A stretch of DNA of 64,000 bases from an uncultured Christensenella sp. GTDB lineage: Bacteria; Bacillota; Clostridia; Christensenellales; Borkfalkiaceae. The stretch lies in the NCBI GenBank assembly GCA_910585785.1, contig CAJUEV010000001.1:137206-201205 (forward strand). The letters are read 5' to 3'. Below are positions 48,232-55,949 of this stretch, in pieces. The notes beneath the pieces are model-generated. The model did not search any database, was not told the DNA's origin, and worked only from the letters and a program-made list of their open reading frames with translations. The position numbers and the translations under genes were made by a program. Numbering within the stretch: position 1 is the stretch's first letter; each line of letters begins with the position of its first letter.

Positions 48232-50508
48232 TCAGTTGTCGTCCGAATATACGTCTATATTCTTGTCGTCCGTGGTGTCTACTTTTATTCTGCGCTTTCT
48301 TTGCAGGTTGGTTCCGCGACGTTTGCGTACCAACGTCAACGTAACGGGCACAACCACTGCCGCGATAACGCCAAGCCCTATAAGGCACATTCCCAGCACG
48401 AAGAACACTTTTTCAACCTTGCTTAAACCGTTGTACCAGCTGACTTTTTCGGGCATAGGTTTAAGATTTTCGGACTTGAACGCGTTAAGATAGTCTTCCG
48501 CGTCCTTTTCGGACATTTCGCCGAGAAGCGAGAAATAATAATCGCGTCTGTTTGCGTAAACGTCTTTTCCGTTTACCTGAACTTTATCGGTATAATCTTT
48601 CCATTCGTTGTCCGCGGCGGGCGCAAGGAATTTTGCATATTCCGCAAGAGTTTCCTCAGTATATATCAAATCCGCGTCCTCGTCCGCTTTAAGCGCCTCG
48701 TCGTTGCATTCTTTTGCAAGTTTATCAAGATAAACGTCCGCGCTCTCGCCCGTATAATAAGCGTATTTAAGCGCGCCGACTACGTTTGCATAAATTTTTT
48801 CGTCATACTTTTCGGTATCGCCGAATGTATCAATATGCTTTATTATGCTATCATATTTTTTGTTAAGCGCGTTAATGTCCGCGTTGTCCATAACTTCGGT
48901 ACCGCCGCGCACTGTCAAATCGAATACCGTCACGTACGACGAATAAGTATTGCTTGCAAATATCAACTGTCCCTTGATAAGTTCGGGTTTATACCAGTCA
49001 GAAACGCCCGTCAAATCGAGAATTTGTACGGGTCTGAACCTGTCGTACTCGTCTTCTTCGGGCATAACGCCGTAATCGTCCGCCGCGCCGGTGGGGTCTA
49101 CACGCCAGAAGTTGTAACCGCTATCGCCGCCCGCGGAATAATATAAATAACCGTCGTCAATAAACAAAACTTTGCAATCGCCGCTCTTTACAATCGGATA
49201 ATATCCGTCCGAGCCCTTGTCGTCAACGCCGTGCATTTTGCCCTGCTCGACTTTGTTTACGTATATGCCGCCGTCGCTTTCCGCGATAATCACTTTATCA
49301 AGTCCGCCGTCGGCGTCGAAAATATATGTGTATTTATCGGCAGCCGAGCCGTCAATTATAATATAACCGTGAAGTTTATTGCCCGTAACGGGATTCCAGT
49401 CCTGCGCGGAAATTTCGCTATCCTTTACGGAATATAACGAAGCGTTTGTCGTAGAAGTGGGAAGTTTTGCAGACTTGGTATAGAACAACGAGCCGCCCTC
49501 GTAAGAGGAAAGCGCGTAAGTTAAACTGAGTTCGTTTACGGTTGCGCCGGTGGGGTCGTAGTTGAAAGGCGTTGCAACGTCACCGGAAAGCACGTTTACT
49601 TTGCCTATGCCGTCAAACACAAGGTCGCCGCAGTTGATATAGCGGTCGACGTCGCCCTTTTCTTCGTCGGTGTTCCAGCCTTCTATAACGGAAAAGTCGG
49701 TATCCTTGAATTTGTCTTCCGTCGCGTCCGCCCTTACCGTATATATCTGGTTATACTCGTAATCGGTATCGCGGGAATAGTCCCTTACCTTCATCGTATA
49801 ATAAGCGCGGGGATTGGTCTTGTCCGTTTTATCGAAAACAACGGACTCTACGTTGTATGCAAGAAGGGTGTCTGTCGCTTTGCCGTCCTTGTCTATTTTT
49901 ACCGAGTGCAGGTTGGTTACGCCCTTATCCTCGCCCTCGTCAAACATAGTTTCTTTTTCGGCAACGTACATAAGGTAAACCGTACCGTCTATTTCGGTAA
50001 ATCTGTATTTTACGGACGTGGAAGCAAATTCCGCAAATCCGCCCTTAACGGTCTTGCTGCCGTCAAGGCTGGTGCGTTTTAAAACAAGTTTGTCGTTTTG
50101 AACCTGTCCCGCCGCGCTTTTGTCGGTGGAAGGGGTTGCATAGTATATATATCCGCCGTAAATAAACAGTCCCGCGTCATAATCGGCGGAGTACGCCACA
50201 AGGGGAACCACGCATTCGGCAGAAGAATAGTCGTGCGCTTTGAATTTATCGCCCGCAATACGGTATATTGCGCCCTTTACGGGAGAACCGAAAGTATTGT
50301 CGGCAGTGTTGCTTTCAACGCCGTTGATAAAATAAACGTAACCGTCGGTGGCAACGGCAAAACCTCCGTTTGAAACGACGTTTGCGCCGTCGTCCGCGGC
50401 AAGCGGCTTTCTGTCATAATATCCGCTGCATCCTGCGGTTAAAGTAATTCCCAACGCGGCAATTAAGCCGGCGATAACGCATATAATTTTAGTGAAACGC
50501 TTTTTCAT
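48232..50508 (-). CDS. Large lipoprotein with C-terminal membrane helix
   Basis: 758 residues from ATG 50508 (GGAG upstream). The N-terminus is a lipoprotein signal, basic MKKRFTK then a hydrophobic stretch and lipobox LTAGC with Cys27. Residues 35-530 contain repeated beta-strand units with DGYVYFING-, DGYLYYSAG- and DGTVYLMYV-like starts, suggesting a beta-propeller of the DUF5050 type. Residues 540-680 are helical. A second membrane helix follows at about 696-722, with a basic and acidic cytosolic tail. Such double anchoring is unusual. No neighbour points to a role. It has its own promoter and terminator. Confidence 0.8.
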   Translation of the reverse strand: MKKRFTKIICVIAGLIAALGITLTAGCSGYYDRKPLAADDGANVVSNGGFAVATDGYVYFINGVESNTADNTFGSPVKGAIYRIAGDKFKAHDYSSAECVVPLVAYSADYDAGLFIYGGYIYYATPSTDKSAAGQVQNDKLVLKRTSLDGSKTVKGGFAEFASTSVKYRFTEIDGTVYLMYVAEKETMFDEGEDKGVTNLHSVKIDKDGKATDTLLAYNVESVVFDKTDKTNPRAYYTMKVRDYSRDTDYEYNQIYTVRADATEDKFKDTDFSVIEGWNTDEEKGDVDRYINCGDLVFDGIGKVNVLSGDVATPFNYDPTGATVNELSLTYALSSYEGGSLFYTKSAKLPTSTTNASLYSVKDSEISAQDWNPVTGNKLHGYIIIDGSAADKYTYIFDADGGLDKVIIAESDGGIYVNKVEQGKMHGVDDKGSDGYYPIVKSGDCKVLFIDDGYLYYSAGGDSGYNFWRVDPTGAADDYGVMPEEDEYDRFRPVQILDLTGVSDWYKPELIKGQLIFASNTYSSYVTVFDLTVRGGTEVMDNADINALNKKYDSIIKHIDTFGDTEKYDEKIYANVVGALKYAYYTGESADVYLDKLAKECNDEALKADEDADLIYTEETLAEYAKFLAPAADNEWKDYTDKVQVNGKDVYANRRDYYFSLLGEMSEKDAEDYLNAFKSENLKPMPEKVSWYNGLSKVEKVFFVLGMCLIGLGVIAAVVVPVTLTLVRKRRGTNLQRKRRIKVDTTDDKNIDVYSDDN

Positions 50509-50558
50509 GTAAAACTCCGACAAAGGATTAAACTCAGATTATAATTTAAGCAATACGA

Positions 50559-50587
50559 ATTATACACCAAACACAATTTTTAATCAA
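50559..50587 (-). promoter_or_regulatory. Sigma-A promoter of the large lipoprotein gene
   Basis: On the minus strand TTGATT (50582-50587), a 17-base spacer and TATAAT (50559-50564), with a leader of about 45 bases and a GGAG site. Confidence 0.75.
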
Positions 50588-50636
50588 TAAAAAACGGCTT
50601 GATTTTAAAAAAAACGTTAAAAAAGGAAAACAAATC

Positions 50637-50867
50637 TTGGAAAAATTCGCTCTACTGAATTTACTCAGCGCTTTAAGCAGCCTTGCACCCAAACAAAGCG
50701 AAGGGCAGCCTTCGCCTACGGAAACCACGGAAGCAGCCTCCACCCCCTACGAGACGCCCCGCAAAAGCGCGCCCGCAGAAAACCCGCCCGCCACTTACCC
50801 CAACGTTATGGCTTCCGTGTTGGAACGGCACGAGGCTATTTCAAACAGAATAAAAAACAAAAGATAG
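50637..50867 (+). CDS. Small conserved-looking protein, 76 aa, TTG start
   Basis: Begins at TTG with AAGGAAAA 6-7 bases upstream. The N-terminus is hydrophobic and helical (EKFALLNLLSALSSLAPK), the middle is rich in Pro, Thr and Glu and probably disordered, and the C-terminus YPNVMASVLERHEAISNRI is a helix that looks functional. This mix of ordered ends and a flexible middle suggests a peptide that links two partners. It is transcribed away from the lipoprotein gene. I do not know the family. Confidence 0.6.
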   Translation: MEKFALLNLLSALSSLAPKQSEGQPSPTETTEAASTPYETPRKSAPAENPPATYPNVMASVLERHEAISNRIKNKR

Positions 50868-51013
50868 CCGCACAAAAGCGGCTGTCCGTTAAAGTTCGCC
50901 TATAAATTTGCCGTTATCCGCGACGAATTGCCGCACCGCGTTTATAGCATACCGCGGCGCATTTTACACGTTTTTTAAAACGGGACAAGCCGCCTATATT
51001 ATGCGGACAAACA

Positions 51014-51050
51014 AAAACGTCCCGCGCAGCAATAAAGCCGAGCGCGGAAC
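51014..51050 (-). terminator. Terminator-like hairpin after the small membrane protein gene
   Basis: On the minus strand GTTCCGCGC pairs with GCGCGGGAC and is followed by GTTTTTG. The stretch 50868-51013 holds only a short AGCCGC/GCGGCT hairpin (50877-50893) and no gene. Confidence 0.65.
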
Positions 51051-51074
51051 GCCAAACAAAAGGGATATACTAAA

Positions 51075-51593
51075 TTACTTTTTAATGAACACGGGCACAA
51101 GCGCGGTAAGTCCCGCAAGTATCGAAATTATGCCCGACATAATTGCGCCGACGGAAAGCGTAAGCGCCTCTCTGAATTTTTCAAGAAACAAATCTTTGGC
51201 ATCGCCTTCAATTCCACCGGTGTAAGGCACAACCATCTGCACCGCAAGGAAAAACAACACGCCCGCCGCTATATAGCAACCCGCCGCAATAAACTTTGAA
51301 AGTTTGGGAAGTATGCCAAGACCTGCAAGCACGCTGAACGCAAGTCCGCCGACTAAAAGCGCATAAGGAATGAAATAAGCGGAAAACAAAAGCACTTTTG
51401 TTGAAACGGTGCTGCCAAAAATTTCAGCCTTTTCGGAATATCCGAAAGCAACCTGCCAACCCGTATACGCTTTATCGGAACTTTTTACCCCCAGCGCGGG
51501 CGCAAACATCAGGGCAAGCGCAACAATAGCAAGCAACGCAGCCGCAAAGGACAAAATTTTTCCCAAATTCAATTTGGATTTCTTTTTTGCCAT
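51075..51593 (-). CDS. Four-helix membrane protein of unknown function
   Basis: 172 residues. After a lysine-rich start (MAKKKSKLNLGK) there are four membrane helices at about residues 13-33, 66-92, 97-120 and 143-168. The first loop (35-62) is extracytoplasmic. I do not recognise the family; the pattern is common in clostridial proteins of unknown role. It stands alone, with a hairpin terminator after it and no clear ribosome site beyond a weak AAGG. Confidence 0.7.
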   Translation of the reverse strand: MAKKKSKLNLGKILSFAAALLAIVALALMFAPALGVKSSDKAYTGWQVAFGYSEKAEIFGSTVSTKVLLFSAYFIPYALLVGGLAFSVLAGLGILPKLSKFIAAGCYIAAGVLFFLAVQMVVPYTGGIEGDAKDLFLEKFREALTLSVGAIMSGIISILAGLTALVPVFIKK

Positions 51594-51731
51594 AATCTAC
51601 CTTCCTTAATTATTTTTTTATACTAATATACTATCATATTCAAATCCGCTTTGCAACGGTTATTTAAAATTTGCTTTACTAAAAAATTTATCTTTGCTTT
51701 GTTAAACACATTGCCACCGCAGTGTGGAAAA

Positions 51732-51757
51732 ACCCTCGGGTATTTAAACCCGAGGGT
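51732..51757 (-). terminator. Intrinsic terminator after the 53-codon gene
   Basis: ACCCTCGGG pairs with CCCGAGGGT around TTTAAATA, followed by TTTTT on the minus strand. Confidence 0.85.
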
Positions 51758-51767
51758 AAGAGTAAAG

Positions 51768-51929
51768 TCAGTCTTCCATTGCTGCCAATTCTTTTAAAAT
51801 CAACATATGTTCGATAAGGGTGTCAACCCTTTCTTTGGGCTTTTGCGGAGCAGTAAGCTGCGCCTCCGTTTGGGCAAGTGCAGTCTTCAAAACTTCTTCT
51901 CTGTCATAACCAATCACTTCTGTCTGCAT
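51768..51929 (-). CDS. Small hypothetical protein, 53 aa
   Basis: Read directly from the sequence: it starts MQTEVIGYDREEVLKTALAQ and ends LKELAAMED, with a GGAGAAA site 6-7 bases before the ATG and a strong terminator 11 bases after the stop. Those signals make it a real transcription unit despite its size. It is acidic and helical with no cysteine or membrane segment. Function unknown. Confidence 0.65.
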   Translation of the reverse strand: MQTEVIGYDREEVLKTALAQTEAQLTAPQKPKERVDTLIEHMLILKELAAMED

Positions 51930-52256
51930 AAAAATTTCTCCTTTGTTTTACTGCACCCTATTCTGCTTACGCTGTAAATAAAAGTGCGCTTTCTGTTTCA
52001 GAAGCGTATTCCGGAACGCGCTTCTTTTTTTAACAAAAGCCTTAAATTTTTAACCTACCTTTTTGAGAAAGCGCTGATTCCCAAAACTAAAACAAATCGT
52101 TTTATAAATAAAATCGACGGCTTTTGCTTACAAATTCAGTTTAGCACAATATATGACGAAACTCAACTATAAAATTTATAATTTTTGCTTAATCGACTTC
52201 GTTCGACAAACAAAGCGGTTTTATGACATTTTTCACCGAACGCTCGCGCGCGACAT
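51930..52256. other. Intergenic stretch without recognised features
   Basis: About 330 bases, AT-rich. It must contain the promoter of the 53-codon gene near 51940-51990, but I could not choose one. An open frame of 62 codons at 51984-52172 (+) lacks a ribosome site and looks accidental. Confidence 0.5.
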
Positions 52257-52289
52257 AAAAAAACGGAAAGCCTTATAAAGACTTTCCGT
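52257..52289 (-). terminator. Intrinsic terminator after rpsI
   Basis: On the minus strand ACGGAAAG pairs with CTTTCCGT, followed by TTTTTTT. Confidence 0.85.
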
Positions 52290-52311
52290 GTAATTTTTAA
52301 CCGTAAACGGC

Positions 52312-52725
52312 TTATCTCTTTGAGAACTGAGGTGCCTTGCGCGCCTTTTTCAAGCCGTACTTCTTTCTTTCCTTTACTCTCGGGTCGCGCGTCAGGAAGC
52401 CCTCTTTTTTGAGTGCGGGACGCGAACCTTCTTCCGCCTGCAACAACGCGCGCGCTATGCCAAGACGGATTGCGCCCGCCTGACCGGTATAACCGCCGCC
52501 GTAAACGTTTACAAGCACGTCGTACTTCGCCTCTACGCCCAAAAGCGCAAGGGGCTGTTTTACAACGTAACGCAAAACGTCCTGAGGGAAATAATCTTCA
52601 AACGCTCTCTCGTTTATTTCAATGGTGCCCGTACCTGCGGGTATAAGGCGGACGCGGGCGATAGCCTTCTTTCTTCTGCCCGTTCCCCAGAATTGGAGTT
52701 TTTTCTTTAAATTAGCCTTTGCCAT
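52312..52725 (-). CDS. rpsI: 30S ribosomal protein S9
   Basis: 137 residues, slightly longer than Bacillus S9 (130) because of a short N-terminal extension MAKANLKKK. FWGTGRRKKAIARVRL and the C-terminal tail RDPRVKERKKYGLKKARKAPQFSKR-type end (its terminal KR reaches the P-site tRNA) are typical. A strong GAGGAGA site precedes the ATG. It follows rplM after 21 bases in the universal L13-S9 operon. Confidence 0.97.
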   Translation of the reverse strand: MAKANLKKKLQFWGTGRRKKAIARVRLIPAGTGTIEINERAFEDYFPQDVLRYVVKQPLALLGVEAKYDVLVNVYGGGYTGQAGAIRLGIARALLQAEEGSRPALKKEGFLTRDPRVKERKKYGLKKARKAPQFSKR

Positions 52726-52746
52726 ATATATTATCTCCTCTCACCT

Positions 52747-53178
52747 TTAAAATAATTTAAGCTCTTCGGGTTTCTGCGCCGAGTGATTGTGTTCGCCGCC
52801 CTTGAATACTTTAAGCTTCTTTATCATATCCCTGCCGAGCGAATTTTTGGGAAGCATACCTTTAACCGCTTCGTAAACGGCAAGGTCGCTCTTTTCAGCA
52901 AGCATTTTTTTGTATGAAATTTCTTTCAGACCGCCGATATAACCGGTGTGATATCTGTAAAATTTGTCGTCAAGTTTTTTACCCGTCAAAACAACTTTGT
53001 CCGTATTCAATACTATAACGAAGTCGCCCGTGTCCACGTTGGGCGTAAAAGTGGGTTTGTTTTTGCCGCGAAGTATGGCGGCAACCTTAGACGCAAGTCT
53101 GCCGAGGGGAACGCCGGTCGCGTCAACAACGTACCATTTTCTTTCAACCGTCTCCGCCTTTGCCATATAGGTTTTCAT
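52747..53178 (-). CDS. rplM: 50S ribosomal protein L13
   Basis: 143 residues (Bacillus 145). WYVVDATGVPLGRLASKVA, the GDFVIVLNTDKV strand and VKGMLPKNSLGRDMIKKL are diagnostic. The ATG has AAGGAG 9 bases upstream. It heads the rplM-rpsI operon. Upstream lies a consensus promoter and a leader of about 80 bases containing a hairpin that could be the L13-type autoregulatory leader. Confidence 0.97.
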   Translation of the reverse strand: MKTYMAKAETVERKWYVVDATGVPLGRLASKVAAILRGKNKPTFTPNVDTGDFVIVLNTDKVVLTGKKLDDKFYRYHTGYIGGLKEISYKKMLAEKSDLAVYEAVKGMLPKNSLGRDMIKKLKVFKGGEHNHSAQKPEELKLF

Positions 53179-53199
53179 TGTCTGCTCCTTAAAGTTTTT

Positions 53200-53218
53200 C
53201 TCAAATCTCTTATTTGAG
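53200..53218 (-). promoter_or_regulatory. Leader hairpin of the rplM-rpsI mRNA
   Basis: CTCAAAT and ATTTGAG with a 5-base loop, about 20 bases before the rplM start. Firmicute rplM leaders often carry an L13-binding structure; the match to that family was not tested. Confidence 0.4.
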
Positions 53219-53264
53219 CGCTCTAAATAGAACTTTTTTTAACTTCTTCTTAAAATGTAAACTT

Positions 53265-53293
53265 ATTTTATTATTTTATAAAATTTCTGTCAA
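53265..53293 (-). promoter_or_regulatory. Sigma-A promoter of rplM-rpsI
   Basis: On the minus strand TTGACA (53288-53293), a 17-base spacer and TAAAAT (53265-53270). Confidence 0.8.
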
Positions 53294-53354
53294 GCCGTTT
53301 TGTGTTTGGTTTACAAAGTTTTTTACAAATTTTAAATTATTTTTAAACCGTAGC

Positions 53355-53391
53355 AAAAACGGCGTAAAAAATGGTAAATTTTGCCGTTTTT
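53355..53391 (-). terminator. Terminator-like hairpin after the glycosyltransferase gene
   Basis: AAAAACGGC and GCCGTTTTT, a perfect 9-base repeat around an AT-rich loop. It lies 65 bases past the stop, after another short GGCG/GCGCC hairpin. Confidence 0.6.
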
Positions 53392-53455
53392 AAACGTTTT
53401 TTAAGCATTTTTCGCGTTTTTTCGCCCGTAAACGGCGCTTTTTTAACGCCCATCG

Positions 53456-54604
53456 TCATTCGCCCGAAATTTCGCGGTACAGCTTATAATACTCCTCGGC
53501 AATATTGTCCCAGCCCACGTAAACGTCCCTCAGAGCGCCTTCGCCCGCGCTTTTCGCCAATTGCGGATTTTCAACAAGCCTAACTATGTTTTCCGCCCAT
53601 ACGTTTACGTCGTTTTCCCAAACAAACCCGCTTTCGCCGTCTTTTATCTTTTCGGCGGAGCAGCTGTTTTTAAGTGTTGCCACGGGCAGCGAGTTTGCAG
53701 CCGCCTCCAATATGACTATGCTTGCGTTGTCAAACATAGAAGGAAACAACAGCGCGTCGCAAGCAGCGTAGTAATTCGCCAGCAATTTTTTGTCGGTAAT
53801 TTTACCCGTGAACACAACGTTATCTTTCAACCCGTATTCTTCGGCAAGTCGTTTTAAAGTTTTTCCGTAGTCGCCGCTTCCCACCAACACAAATTTAAAA
53901 GGTTTGCAGCCGCGCTTTTTTGCTTCCGCAAGCGCTTGAAGGCTGAACGGTATATTTTTAGTCTGCGCAAGCCTGCCGACGTATGCAAACGTAAAACAGC
54001 CGTCGGGATTTATTTCTTCCCTTATTTTGCGGGTTGTTTGCGGGTCGGCAACGTCAGGAGTCATACTTGCAGCGTTGCGTATCACCTTTACTTTATCGGT
54101 ATTTTTATAACCGTACTCGCCCAGCGTGTCAACAGTCCCCTGCGAAACGGTAGTCACGGCGTCGCAGCCGTTTATGCACTTCATAATGTAATTCATCATA
54201 AAGTTTTGCAAAACCCTGCTTTTAAGCCTGCGCTCGAACTCGTCGCGGAACTTGGTGTGCATAGTAAAAATAACGGGCACGCCGTGTTTGCGCCCGTACT
54301 TCATAGCGTATCTTCCCAAAGTAAACGGACTGTGCAGATGAATAATATCGTATCCGCCCTTTGCTATAAGTTTTTTTACCTTTGCGTCGAAGGCGGGAAC
54401 GGCTCCCCTGTATTCGCCGGCGGGAAAAGAACGGCAACGGTGAACGGTTACGCCCTCCGCCTCCGCTTTTTCGGGATAAGCGGGCACAAGCAACTCCATA
54501 TCGCCCAAGCCTTTTTCCTTAAACTTGCGCGCCACGCTTACGACAACCTCTATGGGACCGTCCACATTGGGATAGAAACTATCCAAAACAACTAAAATTT
54601 TCAT
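53456..54604 (-). CDS. Family 4 glycosyltransferase
   Basis: GT-B fold, retaining glycosyltransferase of 382 residues. The acceptor half opens with MKILVVLDSFYPNVDGPIEV and the donor half has AYVGRLAQTKNI and the E-x7-E motif in DNASIVILEAAANSLP. It resembles the enzymes that add glucose to diacylglycerol or phosphatidylinositol. The next gene upstream codes for a flippase-like membrane protein, so the pair may build and place a glycolipid. An in-frame GTG lies 6 bases upstream of the ATG chosen. Confidence 0.88.
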   Translation of the reverse strand: MKILVVLDSFYPNVDGPIEVVVSVARKFKEKGLGDMELLVPAYPEKAEAEGVTVHRCRSFPAGEYRGAVPAFDAKVKKLIAKGGYDIIHLHSPFTLGRYAMKYGRKHGVPVIFTMHTKFRDEFERRLKSRVLQNFMMNYIMKCINGCDAVTTVSQGTVDTLGEYGYKNTDKVKVIRNAASMTPDVADPQTTRKIREEINPDGCFTFAYVGRLAQTKNIPFSLQALAEAKKRGCKPFKFVLVGSGDYGKTLKRLAEEYGLKDNVVFTGKITDKKLLANYYAACDALLFPSMFDNASIVILEAAANSLPVATLKNSCSAEKIKDGESGFVWENDVNVWAENIVRLVENPQLAKSAGEGALRDVYVGWDNIAEEYYKLYREISGE

Positions 54605-54614
54605 AAACACACGA

Positions 54615-55934
54615 CTATTCGTTCCCCGCGGAAACAGCTTTTTCCTTTCTGCGGCGAACCATTTTTCTTATAAACTCGAACACGGTAATTCCAAGTCCGA
54701 TTAGTATATAAATATAGAATACGCAAAAACGCCACACAAGCACCGACCAGCCCAAAACGCCGAGGTTGACTATTACCGCGGTAAACGCTACGGTGCCCAC
54801 GCTTTCGATAGCGCCCGAGTTGCCCGGCGTGGGAATTATGCAAACGCTTTGAATTATAAACACGTTCAAAGCCATAACGGTTATCATCGTCGAAAAGCCC
54901 GCATCGGCGCCGACGCCGTTGAACATTTTCATAATGAAAAACGGGAAAGCGAACCTTAAACCTTCTTCAAGCAGGCAAAATAATATCAGCGCGATAAATT
55001 CGGCGGGTTTGCGCGCCATTATTGCAAATGCGGCGCGGAAATCGGCAACGGTTTTAAGCGCCTTTGCCAAAGAGCGCTCTTTGTCCTTGACTATCTTCAA
55101 TTTATAGCCGGCGCCGATAACGAAAGACGCGAGTTTGCGCGCGAATTTGGGAAAAATTACGAAAAACAGCACCATTACGGGCAAAAACATATTTATTGCC
55201 AGCCCGAACCAGGCGGCAACGTGTATAAGTATACGCAGCCAGTCCGTTTCTATGGCGCTTAAAACGTGCGTGTTGCAAGCCATAAGCAACAGGCTTAAAA
55301 GACACATACACGTCATATTGCAAAAATATTTTATAAGCACCACCGCGCTAGAAACCCCGCCGTAATAGCCCTTTTTATGCAGATAGTAAATTTGCATAGG
55401 CTGACCGCCCACGGCAAAGGGGGTTACGTTGTCGTAAAACTTTCCCAGCATCTGCACTTTAAGGCTGGTACGCAGACTGAATTTGCCCGTAGTCGCCTTC
55501 AAAGTAACCGCGTACTTCATCCAGTCGGACGCAAGAATAGCCAACAGCACCGCGACGCATAACAAGGCGTACACCCAATTGCTTTGACCTATAAGCGTCC
55601 ATATAGGAGTTGTTTCCGCGTCCGCAACTTCGTGCGTTATGCCGAACATAGCCCATATGCCAAGCCCAATCGCAACCAACAACAACACGGTGCTAAGCCA
55701 GCCGTACTTTTTCTTTTTGGGCGGCTGAACGGGCTCCGCCGCAAAATTTTTGAAAGCGTCGTTTTCGGAGGAAGCGCCTTCTTCCGACTTTTCAACGTTT
55801 TCGCAATCTTCCGACTGCCCTGCTTCGGCGGGCGCGTCGTCCGGATTGTCGCAATGGTTTTCTACCGTCGCAACGTCCGCGGCTTCCGCTTCCGCTATTT
55901 CGTTTTTTTCTAACAATTCTTCTTTTTCCCGCAT
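54615..55934 (-). CDS. Flippase-like membrane protein (YbhN/MprF N-domain, UPF0104)
   Basis: 439 residues. The first 85 are acidic, Glu and Ala rich and disordered. About eight membrane helices follow, with GGQPMQIYYLHKKG and PTPGNSGAIESVG, the two conserved motifs of the lysylphosphatidylglycerol synthase transmembrane family. The soluble synthase domain of MprF is absent, so it should only translocate lipid. A basic, positively charged end follows the last helix. The glycosyltransferase gene begins 10 bases after its stop, which suggests that the two work on the same lipid. Confidence 0.87.
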   Translation of the reverse strand: MREKEELLEKNEIAEAEAADVATVENHCDNPDDAPAEAGQSEDCENVEKSEEGASSENDAFKNFAAEPVQPPKKKKYGWLSTVLLLVAIGLGIWAMFGITHEVADAETTPIWTLIGQSNWVYALLCVAVLLAILASDWMKYAVTLKATTGKFSLRTSLKVQMLGKFYDNVTPFAVGGQPMQIYYLHKKGYYGGVSSAVVLIKYFCNMTCMCLLSLLLMACNTHVLSAIETDWLRILIHVAAWFGLAINMFLPVMVLFFVIFPKFARKLASFVIGAGYKLKIVKDKERSLAKALKTVADFRAAFAIMARKPAEFIALILFCLLEEGLRFAFPFFIMKMFNGVGADAGFSTMITVMALNVFIIQSVCIIPTPGNSGAIESVGTVAFTAVIVNLGVLGWSVLVWRFCVFYIYILIGLGITVFEFIRKMVRRRKEKAVSAGNE

Positions 55935-55949
55935 TGTCTGTCCTTGAAT

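Noticed and set aside
51984..52172. Open frame of 62 codons on the plus strand
   Set aside because: No ribosome site or promoter, lysine- and phenylalanine-rich composition typical of AT-rich non-coding DNA.
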